Shown here: positions 54,258 through 62,093 of the stretch, one piece after another
Layout of the letters: every line of letters starts with the position of its first letter
Position numbering within the stretch: position 1 is the stretch's first letter
Assembly: GCA_017396945.1 (NCBI GenBank)
Contig: JAFQKI010000010.1
Span: 54,135-118,134 of the forward strand
DNA length: 64,000 bases
From: Muribaculaceae bacterium
GTDB lineage: Bacteria > Bacteroidota > Bacteroidia > Bacteroidales > Muribaculaceae
Direction: 5' to 3'
The notes under the pieces: model-generated
Seen by the model: only the letters and a program-made list of their open reading frames with translations
Databases searched by the model: none
What the model was told of the DNA's origin: nothing
Translations under genes and position numbers: made by a program

Positions 54258-54273
54258 TGTTCCACGTGGAACA
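54258..54273. promoter_or_regulatory. parS site (ParB binding), perfect palindrome
   Basis: TGTTCCACGTGGAACA is a perfect 16-bp palindrome and fits the widely conserved parS consensus TGTTNCACGTGAAACA apart from its symmetric N positions. It lies in the gap between mnmG and apt, 2.9 kb from a second site. Confidence 0.85.
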
Positions 54274-54315
54274 TTGTTAATTTTTGAATTATCAAACAGT
54301 TAATGCCATAAAATA

Positions 54316-54834
54316 ATGGAATACGTTAAATCAAAAATCCGTGACGTGATTGACTTCCCTCAAAAGGGGATAGTATTTAAAGACTTGACCACCGCGTTTA
54401 AAGATTCACGTGCGTTGCGCACTATTGGGAGCGAACTTTCTCAAATATATTGCGACAAAGGCATTACTAAAGTAGTGGGAATTGAGTCGCGTGGATTTAT
54501 TGGTGGCTCGATTTTGGCATCAAAATTGGACGCCGGTTTTGTCCCTGTTCGTAAGCCTGGCAAGTTGCCTGCCGACACTATCAGCGCAAGCTATGATAAA
54601 GAATATGGTAAAGACACAATCGAGATACATCGTGATGCCATAACACAAGATGATATTGTTGTAATACATGACGATGTCCTTGCAACTGGTGGAACAATGG
54701 CTGCAGCTTGTGAGTTGGTGAAAAGTCTCAACCCCAAGAAAATTTATGTGAATTTTATCGTTGAGTTGGAGTTTCTGAATGGACGCAATGCTCTGCCTGT
54801 CGATGTGGAAGTGACATCATTGATTAAATACTGA
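54316..54834 (+). CDS. apt: Adenine phosphoribosyltransferase
   Basis: 172 residues. Apt salvages adenine to AMP with PRPP. The opening VKSKIRDVIDFPQKGIVFKD, the ESRGFIGG loop (about 58-65), the KPGKLPADT block and the PRPP motif VVIHDDVLATGGTM (about 115-128) are all as expected. It lies between mnmG and uvrC on the same strand, about 70 bases after mnmG, with a parS site in the gap. Confidence 0.97.
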   Translation: MEYVKSKIRDVIDFPQKGIVFKDLTTAFKDSRALRTIGSELSQIYCDKGITKVVGIESRGFIGGSILASKLDAGFVPVRKPGKLPADTISASYDKEYGKDTIEIHRDAITQDDIVVIHDDVLATGGTMAAACELVKSLNPKKIYVNFIVELEFLNGRNALPVDVEVTSLIKY

Positions 54835-54883
54835 TAGCGTCGGGATAGCTATAAATCCCCTTATTTTCTCATTTTGCAGTGTG

Positions 54884-56680
54884 ATGACCGATGCGTTAAA
54901 AGAGAAAATTGCAGTACTCCCCGATACTCCCGGAGTTTATACCTATTATAATTCTGGGGGTACGGTTATATATGTAGGTAAGGCAAAGAATTTGAAACGC
55001 CGTGTGTCGTCCTATTTCAATCGGGTGCATGAGTCAGTGCGCACGACATTGCTTGTGCGTGCGATTGCCGATATGAGTTATATCGTCGTACCCACCGAGC
55101 AAGATGCCCTCAATCTCGAAAACTCCATGATCAAGGAGTTTCAACCCCGATATAATGTATTGCTCAAAGATGACAAATCCTACCCATGGATATGTGTCAC
55201 CGGTGAGCATTATCCGCGAGTGTTTATGACTCGCCATTTTGTCAAAGATGGCTCTAAGTATTTCGGTCCATATACCGATACTGCTGTTGCCCGTACGGTT
55301 TTAACTTTAATAAAGGAGTTGTACCCGATACGCACTTGTCGCACGATGATTACCCCCGAATATATCGCCAAGGGGAAAGGTCGTTTGTGTCTTGAATACC
55401 ACATTAAGCGATGCCGCGGTTGTTGCGTTGGTGAGATTTCAATAGAGGATTATAACGCATATATCGATCGTGTGCGCCAGATATTGCGTGGCGAAATCTC
55501 CGAACTGATGGATTATCTGCGAGACGAAATGATGAGGTTGGCAAGTGAATTACGGTTTGAGGAAGCGCAGGCTCTAAAGGAAAAATATCAGCTGATAGAG
55601 CGCTACCGGGCAAAGAGTGTTATTGTGAGTCAGACGGTTGGAAATATCGATGTTTTTGGTGTTGACGATGATGACCGTGATGTATATATCAACTACATGC
55701 GTGTGCGCAATGGGGTGGTGGTGCGTAGTCTCACGCTACAATATCGCCGTCGATTGGAAGAGTCTGTGGCTCAGATGCTTGCGTATGCAATGGAAGAGAT
55801 TAAACAACGCTTATCGGTTGATTATAAGGAGGTTGTGGTTGAGGTTGTGCCAGATATAGAATTGCCGGGGGTGACTTTTACCATTCCTCATCGTGGAGAT
55901 AAGGCTCAGCTTCTTTCCATGTCGGTGCGCAATGCTCGTCAGCGCAAAATCGATGCTCTCAAGCAGATGGAGAAAAAATCGCCCGAACAGCGACTCGATC
56001 GACTGATGGAACGCATGAAAAACGACCTGCGTTTAACCGAGTTCCCGCGTCATATAGAGTGTTTTGATAACTCCAATATACAGGGTACAAATCCGGTGTC
56101 GGCTTGCGTAGTGTTTCGCAATGGCAAGCCCTCAAAACGTGACTATCGCCACTTCTTAATCAAAACCGTTGAAGGACCCAATGACTTCGCATCGATGAAA
56201 GAGGTGCTTATGCGTCGTTATTCGCGCTTATTGCAGGAGGGGCAGGAGTTACCTCAGCTCATAGTAGTTGATGGCGGTAAAGGGCAATTAAGCGCGGCTG
56301 TTGAGGTGCTTGACGAGTTGGGATTGCGTGGCAAAATAGCAATCATAGGCATTGCCGAACGCCTTGAGGAGATTTATTTCCCCGGTGACAGTGTGCCACT
56401 ATATATCGATAAAAACTCTGAAACGCTCAAAGTGATACAACACATGCGTGACGAGGCTCATCGTTTCGGCATCACACATCACCGCAATCGTCGCAGCAAA
56501 TCTCAAGTTGTGTCACAACTCGACTCGATAAAAGGGGTAGGTGAGAAAACCCGCACAGCTCTGTTGCGCCACTTCAAAAGCGTGAAACGCATCCGAGAAG
56601 CCTCAATCGACGAAATCGCCACCATCACCGGTCGCACCCTCGCCACCACTATCCACGCCGCCCTCAACGCCCCAAAGTAA
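54884..56680 (+). CDS. uvrC: Excinuclease ABC subunit C
   Basis: 598 residues. UvrC makes the two incisions of nucleotide excision repair. It shows the N-terminal GIY-YIG nuclease (PGVYTYYNSGGTVIYVGKAK, about 14-33), a UVR domain (ELRFEEAQALKEKY, about 222-235), the RNase H-like endonuclease (ECFDNSNIQG, VVFRNGKPSKRDYR, VDGGKGQLSAA) and a C-terminal helix-hairpin-helix (IKGVGEKTRTALLRHF). A GTG at 54881 directly before the ATG is an equally possible start. Confidence 0.97.
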   Translation: MTDALKEKIAVLPDTPGVYTYYNSGGTVIYVGKAKNLKRRVSSYFNRVHESVRTTLLVRAIADMSYIVVPTEQDALNLENSMIKEFQPRYNVLLKDDKSYPWICVTGEHYPRVFMTRHFVKDGSKYFGPYTDTAVARTVLTLIKELYPIRTCRTMITPEYIAKGKGRLCLEYHIKRCRGCCVGEISIEDYNAYIDRVRQILRGEISELMDYLRDEMMRLASELRFEEAQALKEKYQLIERYRAKSVIVSQTVGNIDVFGVDDDDRDVYINYMRVRNGVVVRSLTLQYRRRLEESVAQMLAYAMEEIKQRLSVDYKEVVVEVVPDIELPGVTFTIPHRGDKAQLLSMSVRNARQRKIDALKQMEKKSPEQRLDRLMERMKNDLRLTEFPRHIECFDNSNIQGTNPVSACVVFRNGKPSKRDYRHFLIKTVEGPNDFASMKEVLMRRYSRLLQEGQELPQLIVVDGGKGQLSAAVEVLDELGLRGKIAIIGIAERLEEIYFPGDSVPLYIDKNSETLKVIQHMRDEAHRFGITHHRNRRSKSQVVSQLDSIKGVGEKTRTALLRHFKSVKRIREASIDEIATITGRTLATTIHAALNAPK

Positions 56681-56719
56681 GTCCTGTTTTAGAATTTTGG
56701 CAACATTGTCGGTTATTCT

Positions 56720-57342
56720 CTAAAAATAGATATTTTCGGTTGTAGTGCCTGAAGAGTCGAAAAACATTACATAGTAAATAAGCATATATAGGATGCCATT
56801 GTTATGGCGAGCTTCTCGGGCATTGGATAATACTACACCACTTTTTATATTGTAGTCCTTGTTTGAGAGAAGATTGTTTAGTGTGCTATGAATAGTATAA
56901 TCTTTTCCTGATTTAACCTCTATAGGCATAGTGCTTAGGTTTGAGTAGTTGTCCACTAAAAAATCTACTTCTCCTTTTTGTCTGTTATCATAGTAGAATA
57001 ATTTATGTCCATGTGCTTTCAATTTTTGTGCTACAACGTTTTCATAAACGGCTCCAAGGTTAATGCTTTTTTCGTCATTTAAAATCGCTTGTAGATTGTT
57101 GCGATATAGCTGCGATGTTAGTAATCCGACGTCATTTAAGTATAACTTAATTAGATTTTCTTGAGCCGATTCAACAAGTGGGTAGTGGGGATTTGATATT
57201 CCATTAACGCTTATTGCGATTCCACTACTTCTCGTATGATATATGATTTCCCGATTTGTCTGGCTCCTTCTAGTATTAAAATCTTGTCTTCTTTCGATTT
57301 TAAATAGGTTTCAATGTATTTGCTTATTTTTCGATATAACAT
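56720..57342 (-). pseudogene. Remnant of AAA/DUF4143 ATPase, internal deletion and frameshift
   Basis: The N-terminal piece starts at 57342 and keeps the Walker A motif LILEGARQIGKSYII before a stop near 57211. In another frame, from about 57220 to 56720, the sequence reads GISNPHYPLVESAQENLIKL, NDVGLL, INLGAVYENVVAQKLKAHG and GEVDFLVD, the C-terminal DUF4143 nuclease-like domain. In intact family members about 250 residues separate these parts, so the middle including Walker B has been lost. These DUF4143 ATPases are common, often multi-copy accessory genes in Bacteroidales. No function is expected. Confidence 0.85.
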
Positions 57343-57520
57343 AGTGTTTACACTTTTCAATATAAAGGCTTTCTTTTTATCCTCTAAAAGCCATAAAACG
57401 GAAGTTTTTTTACACAAAAAATGAACGAAACGGTGTTTTTGTGTGAGATTTCTTCAAATAAAAAATCACGTAACGCCGAAAAAATAGGCAAAACATAGTC
57501 TCTTTTCAAAAATAAATAGT

Positions 57521-57528
57521 TACCTTTG
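57521..57528 (+). promoter_or_regulatory. -7 element of the 6S-like RNA
   Basis: TACCTTTG, with no clear TTTG at -33; transcription should begin near 57535. Confidence 0.45.
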
Positions 57529-57534
57529 CCATAA

Positions 57535-57727
57535 TGATAGGTCAGAGGACTTGTCACTACATTTTAGAATAAATAGCTCAATCGCTCTCGAATCACCACC
57601 TCGAAAATGAACCGAGCTAATTAAACATATGTTGGGATTCGTGCCGATAAGCGGCGCGGACTTCTCCCATAATATGTTTGGCTTGTGGTGAGCCCGAGAG
57701 CGTATGGCGAAAGTCTGCGCTTTTTTT
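57535..57727 (+). ncRNA. ssrS: Structured RNA, 6S-like
   Basis: About 190 bases between a -7 element and a seven-T tail. Manual folding gives a long, rod-like hairpin: CGCTCTCG (57583-57590) pairs with 57695-57702, TCACCAC (57593-57599) with 57685-57691, AAACATAT (57623-57630) with 57672-57679, GGGA (57634-57637) with 57665-57668, and GTGCCG (57641-57646) with 57652-57657 around loop ATAAG. A closing stem pairs GGACTT (57547-57552) with AAGTCT (57711-57716), leaving an asymmetric central bubble. Size and shape fit 6S RNA, which mimics an open promoter for RNA polymerase. No protein frame covers it. Identity is inferred from shape only. Confidence 0.5.
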
Positions 57728-57803
57728 ATTGTTTATAAATGATTGCGCAGTCTGCCAAATCACCAACAAAGGCAATAGTGCAATAACATATAAAATTTAT
57801 TTT

Positions 57804-58160
57804 ATGGAGGAAAAAGAACAAAAAGTTGCTTTGACAAACATCTCGTATGAAGATTCTTCTAATGTCAACCAAGTAACAGTTAAGGGTATTACAATTTTAA
57901 AATTTATGTTTTATCTCATTGGGATAATTTCAATTGTATTTGCGTGGAAGTGGTATAATGCTGATTTGGATATATCGAGTAGTGGAGATCCATTTCGGTT
58001 TCATGAGAAAACATATGTTGGTGGCGATGCTTATAATTATATAATTTCTGCGGCAAGATCATCTGCAATAATGACAAAGAGTCTTGTTTGGATGATATTT
58101 GGATGCTCGTCTGTAGTAGTAGGGGTGTTGTGTTCAATAAAGGAAAAACTATGCAAGTAA
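57804..58160 (+). CDS. Small two-helix membrane protein, unknown
   Basis: 118 residues from the ATG at 57804; the longer frame begins inside the structured RNA and is rejected. A polar N-terminus (1-27) leads to a membrane helix (about 30-48), an outside loop with GGDAYNYIISAARSSA (about 76-91), and a second helix (about 95-112). The GGDAYNYII stretch recalls small membrane proteins of other Bacteroidales, but I know no function. The gene overlaps the next by 10 bases. Confidence 0.7.
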   Translation: MEEKEQKVALTNISYEDSSNVNQVTVKGITILKFMFYLIGIISIVFAWKWYNADLDISSSGDPFRFHEKTYVGGDAYNYIISAARSSAIMTKSLVWMIFGCSSVVVGVLCSIKEKLCK

Positions 58161-58561
58161 AGAAACGCACTCTATACATAATATGTCCTATTATTGTAGT
58201 GGTCCTAATTTGTTCTTATATCACTTATTCTGATTATGAGAGAAAAAAGGCAGAAGAGCGAGATAAATTAGAATTAAAAATTTCGTTTGAAAGAGATTGT
58301 GAAAGAGAATATCAATCTCTGATTCGGGAATATCAATCAATAGTAGATGTTATCAAAGATAGAGATTATTCAGATAGATTTAGATTTAAGTATGTAACAA
58401 AGTTAAATGACATTTTAGGAATACATCAATATGAGATATCAAGTGGATATTATTCAACAATTCAGAATTGCATAAGAGACTTATCTATAAACGAGGATGA
58501 GGATAAGGAAATTTTAAGGCAAAAAGCGTATCAAAACACCTATGCTAAGTGGATTGAATGA
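58151..58561 (+). CDS. Single-pass membrane protein with charged helical tail, unknown
   Basis: 136 residues from the ATG at 58151, overlapping the previous stop by 10 bases. A short basic start (VKKRTL), one membrane helix (about 8-25), then a highly charged helical tail (YERKKAEERDKLELKISFER, about 28-47) that may form a coiled coil, and a C-terminal part with many Arg, Glu and Tyr. No family recognised. Base composition is more AT-rich than its core-gene neighbours. Confidence 0.65.
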   Translation: MQVKKRTLYIICPIIVVVLICSYITYSDYERKKAEERDKLELKISFERDCEREYQSLIREYQSIVDVIKDRDYSDRFRFKYVTKLNDILGIHQYEISSGYYSTIQNCIRDLSINEDEDKEILRQKAYQNTYAKWIE

Positions 58562-58694
58562 TTAATATTTCAAAATAGTTGTAACAAATGAGAGTATAAT
58601 GGTTCGTCTATGCTTTCTTTTTATGGTTATGCGAGAGGTTAAAGCCAATAAGTATCTAATTAACCCTAATTTTATAACTAAAATTTTATTCGAA

Positions 58695-59219
58695 ATGAAA
58701 AAAATTATTTCTCTATTAATGGCACTTGCGATGGTTGTGATTTTGCCATTTCAATCTTGGGCGCAAGCCGAAACAGTCAGATTAAAAAATGGGACTGCGG
58801 TTGAGGTGGAAACAACATTGGAAGTGACAAGTGATCATTCAGGTGATATTCAAGGAAAAGTTGTTGCTGATGTGTATGCTGAGGATGGTGTAACAGTCCT
58901 TATTCAAAAAGGCGCACCGGTAAAAATCCATGCGACTTATCAAGATAATGGTGCGACAGGAAAAGCCGGGAAAATTTTGATAAACGGGGCGTCAACTATT
59001 GCGGTTGATGGCAAAACAATTTCATTATATACCAGCACAATGGAAGTCAAAGGCAAGGGTAAAGGTGGTCTCGCATGGGGGCTGGGAATTGGAACCGGAC
59101 TTGTTACCTTATTTGGCTTGTTATTCTTATTGATAAAAGGAGAAGATGCGACAATTCCAGCCGGTACAGCAATCCAAAATGTTTCGGTAGAGGGTAACTA
59201 TAGTATTATTCCACAATAA
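58695..59219 (+). CDS. Exported beta-domain protein with C-terminal membrane helix
   Basis: 174 residues from the ATG at 58695. A signal peptide ends near AQA (about residue 24). A beta-rich domain follows (VRLKNGTAVEVETTLEV to IAVDGKTISLYTSTMEV), with a KGAPVKIHATYQ strand resembling small SH3-like sheets, then a Gly-rich hydrophobic segment (about 130-155) and a short tail. The plan suggests a periplasmic domain anchored in a membrane. No named family. It ends before a strong terminator. Confidence 0.7.
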   Translation: MKKIISLLMALAMVVILPFQSWAQAETVRLKNGTAVEVETTLEVTSDHSGDIQGKVVADVYAEDGVTVLIQKGAPVKIHATYQDNGATGKAGKILINGASTIAVDGKTISLYTSTMEVKGKGKGGLAWGLGIGTGLVTLFGLLFLLIKGEDATIPAGTAIQNVSVEGNYSIIPQ

Positions 59220-59262
59220 CTCAATGTAGGATAAGAATTGCGAACTATGGCAATAGAATAGT

Positions 59263-59301
59263 TTAAGAGGGCGGCTAAAAGATAATTAGTCGCCCTCTTA
59301 A
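59263..59301. terminator. Two-way terminator
   Basis: A 16-bp stem (59263-59278 with 59286-59301, one G-U pair) around a 7-base loop, between the convergent genes ending at 59219 and 59327. The T-run is short. Confidence 0.75.
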
Positions 59302-59326
59302 TTGTATAGATTATGTTTTTGAGTGA

Positions 59327-60349
59327 TTATTTTCCTCGGCGTTTTAGTTCGTCGCGAGCGGCTGCGATGTTTGCCGGGGCATAAATCACGGGTTTGTTAA
59401 TGATTTCTTGCAGCTCGGCATCGGTTTTTGTCGCGAGTGCAGCCATTGTCTTTTCACGATTTAAACAGACCTCTTTGGCAAGCTCGATATATTCAGGAGC
59501 ATAAAATTCGGGATGCGTAATGATGTTTTTTAACTCGTCTAAACTTTTCACCTCGACAATTTTAAGGTTTTCATCTCTAAATTTTTGTTTAGCGATGATT
59601 TGTGCTTGTATCGGGTCTATATTAGTTGTAGAATCGTCTTCATCATCTTGATTATCTTCAGGGTTGTCATCGCTATATTGATAAGTCCTATACCAGCCAT
59701 ATAGCGCAATGCAAGTGGAAATGAGTAGTCCAAAAAGAGTTACAAATATAATCACTTCCATGATTGTTTGGTAGGTTTCCATTATGCCTATATATGCTTC
59801 ATAGCTTTCCCAGAAATTTAGGTCATCTACCATGCTTTCGAGGATTTTATCGGCAATGCGTAATGCGATATATGCCACTATAGGAATAGCTCCTACATAA
59901 ATATAGGCTTTTGATGTTTTTCCTAATGGAAGATAGGAGTAATTATCGAGTTGTTTGCATCCCCACCATAATAATGCGTGAGTAACGCCCCAAAGCACAA
60001 GCATTATTTCGATGTCATCTCCTATAAATGACATCATATTTCTTGATAAATTGTCAGAGAATAAGATGAAGTGATATATGGTTGCTAGTCCTACTGCAAT
60101 CATCATTGCTTTTATGCCTTTGGAATTTTCAGGGGCGTTAAGATGTTTGCTCATAAAATACAATCCGGCAATAAATGCTATGCACCCCATGGTTTGCATT
60201 ACATGACAAAATCTTCCCATATCGGCAAGCAATGATAGTTCATCAAAGATTACTGAAATTGCAGCAATAAGCAGTACCGGCAGGGTGGCGCAAGCCGCGC
60301 CGATTGTGGTAATCAGTACCGATTTTCTGAAATCAAAATTAGTTTCCAT
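59327..60349 (-). CDS. Multi-pass membrane protein with C-terminal YAPxYI-type repeats
   Basis: 340 residues from the ATG at 60349; the longer frame would run back into nadB. Seven or so membrane helices fill about residues 10-230, then an acidic linker (DDNPEDNQDDEDDS, about 235-248) leads to a soluble cytoplasmic tail with two related blocks, ITHPEFYAPEYIELAKEVC (about 282-300) and INKPVIYAPANIAAARDEL (about 318-336). Such short repeats occur in other Bacteroidales membrane proteins of unknown role. It lies 26 bases after nadB and is likely co-transcribed. Confidence 0.75.
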   Translation of the reverse strand: METNFDFRKSVLITTIGAACATLPVLLIAAISVIFDELSLLADMGRFCHVMQTMGCIAFIAGLYFMSKHLNAPENSKGIKAMMIAVGLATIYHFILFSDNLSRNMMSFIGDDIEIMLVLWGVTHALLWWGCKQLDNYSYLPLGKTSKAYIYVGAIPIVAYIALRIADKILESMVDDLNFWESYEAYIGIMETYQTIMEVIIFVTLFGLLISTCIALYGWYRTYQYSDDNPEDNQDDEDDSTTNIDPIQAQIIAKQKFRDENLKIVEVKSLDELKNIITHPEFYAPEYIELAKEVCLNREKTMAALATKTDAELQEIINKPVIYAPANIAAARDELKRRGK

Positions 60350-60375
60350 TGTTTTGGGTATTAAATGTAATTGGT

Positions 60376-61947
60376 TTACTTCTCTACAGGTGGGTAGTCG
60401 ATAGTGTAGTGGAGACCGCGGGACTCTTTGCGCTCTTTGGCTTGTCGCATGATGAGGTAGCCCACGTTGATGATGTTGCGCAGTTCGCAAATTTCTCGTG
60501 AAGCTTTTGAGCGTTTGAATAGTCGCTCGGTTTCCTCATATAGAATGTCAAGGCGGTTCCAAGCCCGATCGAGGCGCAAGTTGCTACGCACAATGCCCAC
60601 ATAGGTACTCATTATCTGATTTACTTCTTTAATGCTTTGTGTGATAAGCACCATCTCTTCGGGTAGGCGGGTGCCTTCGTCGTTCCATGCCGGCACGTCG
60701 GTGCGGTAGGTGTAGTGGTTGATTACGCTCATGGCGTGTCGCGCGGCGGCTTCGGCATAAACTACGGCTTCAATAAGCGAGTTTGACGCAAGGCGATTGC
60801 CGCCGTGAAGCCCGGTGCAAGCGCATTCGCCAACCGCATATAGTTGCTTGATTGATGACTCTCCGTTGTAGTCAACCTTTATGCCACCGCAAAGGTAGTG
60901 GGCGGCAGGAGCTACCGGGATATAATCTTTTGTGATGTCGATACCGAGCGATAGACACTTGCGGTAGATATTTGGGAAATGGTGTTTTGTCTCTTCAGGG
61001 TCTTTGTGGGTTACATCGAGATAGACGTGATCGTCGCCATGAAGTTTCATTTCGTTATCTATCGCGCGAGCTACGATGTCGCGTGGAGCGAGCGATAGTC
61101 GTGGGTCATATCGGTGCATGAATTCTTCTCCTTTGAGGTTGCGCAACACTGCTCCATATCCACGCATCGCCTCGGTGATGAGAAACGATGGGCGGTCGCC
61201 GGGGTGATATAGGGCGGTGGGGTGAAATTGCACAAATTCCATGTCTTGAACCGTGCCTTTGGCGCGATAAACCATAGCGATGCCGTCGCCGGTTGCCACC
61301 AAAGGGTTGGTTGTGGTCTTATAGACCGCGCCCACGCCACCGGTTGCCATCAAGGTTACTTTGGCGAGATAGGTATCAACTTTGCCCGATTTAGGGTTAA
61401 GCACATACGCGCCATAGCAAGTGATGTCAGATGTGCGACGAGTCACGATTTTCCCCAAGTGGTGTTGTGTGATTATCTCAATCGCGAAATGTCCTTCGAA
61501 AATATCGATATTGGGATTGCGTTTTACCGCTTCGATAAGGCTTTCCTGGATTTCGGCACCGGTGTTGTCTTGGTGGTGGAGTATGCGAAACTCGGAGTGT
61601 CCCCCCTCGCGGTGCAAGTCAAACGCGCCGGTCTCATCCTTGTCAAAGTCCACACCCCATTTTATCAATTCCTCGATTTGGGCAGGTGCGCCCTCTACGA
61701 CTTTTTTCACGGCGTTGATGTCGCTCAGTTGGTCGCCGGCAATCATGGTGTCTTCAATATGTTTTTCAAAATTATCGACAGCGAGATTTGTTACCGAGGC
61801 AACACCTCCTTGAGCGAGATAAGTGTTGGCTTCTTCAAGTTTTGTTTTGCATATCAATGCCACGCGTCCGGTGTGCGCGACTTTAAGAGCGAAACTCATT
61901 CCGGCTATACCCGAACCGATAACGAGATAATCATATTGGTAAACCAT
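60376..61947 (-). CDS. nadB: L-aspartate oxidase
   Basis: 523 residues, FAD enzyme of the succinate dehydrogenase-like family that oxidises aspartate to iminoaspartate, the NadA substrate. The FAD motif DYLVIGSGIAGMSFALK (about 6-22), QGGVASVTN (about 46-54), the active-site region FVQFHPTALYHPGDRPSFLI (about 238-257) and GGIKVDYNG (about 352-360) with GGNRLASNSLIEA (about 380-392) are as expected. A TAACTTTG -7 element (61981-61974) lies 27 bases before the ATG. nadA is at the left edge of the window, not adjacent. Confidence 0.96.
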   Translation of the reverse strand: MVYQYDYLVIGSGIAGMSFALKVAHTGRVALICKTKLEEANTYLAQGGVASVTNLAVDNFEKHIEDTMIAGDQLSDINAVKKVVEGAPAQIEELIKWGVDFDKDETGAFDLHREGGHSEFRILHHQDNTGAEIQESLIEAVKRNPNIDIFEGHFAIEIITQHHLGKIVTRRTSDITCYGAYVLNPKSGKVDTYLAKVTLMATGGVGAVYKTTTNPLVATGDGIAMVYRAKGTVQDMEFVQFHPTALYHPGDRPSFLITEAMRGYGAVLRNLKGEEFMHRYDPRLSLAPRDIVARAIDNEMKLHGDDHVYLDVTHKDPEETKHHFPNIYRKCLSLGIDITKDYIPVAPAAHYLCGGIKVDYNGESSIKQLYAVGECACTGLHGGNRLASNSLIEAVVYAEAAARHAMSVINHYTYRTDVPAWNDEGTRLPEEMVLITQSIKEVNQIMSTYVGIVRSNLRLDRAWNRLDILYEETERLFKRSKASREICELRNIINVGYLIMRQAKERKESRGLHYTIDYPPVEK

Positions 61948-62044
61948 AAGACTATATATTATATATGTTACGGCAAAGTTACAAAATCTGACAAAAAAAT
62001 CTCAATAATCTGCGATGAATTTAAGTTTTGTGAATTAAAATAAT

Positions 62045-62052
62045 TACCTTTA
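62045..62052 (+). promoter_or_regulatory. -7-like element of outer-membrane protein gene
   Basis: TACCTTTA, one mismatch from TAnnTTTG. Transcription would start near 62059, past the ATG at 62055, so the ATG at 62094 is the better start. Confidence 0.4.
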
Positions 62053-62093
62053 CGATGGAAATTAATAAATATACCTTAATATATTACCACATT

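Noticed and set aside
61222-62043. 273-codon plus-strand frame
   Set aside because: Antisense to nadB and its promoter; no recognisable protein features.
62055-62093. Upstream ATG of the outer-membrane protein
   Set aside because: It lies before the expected transcription start and would add 13 residues ahead of a normal signal peptide.
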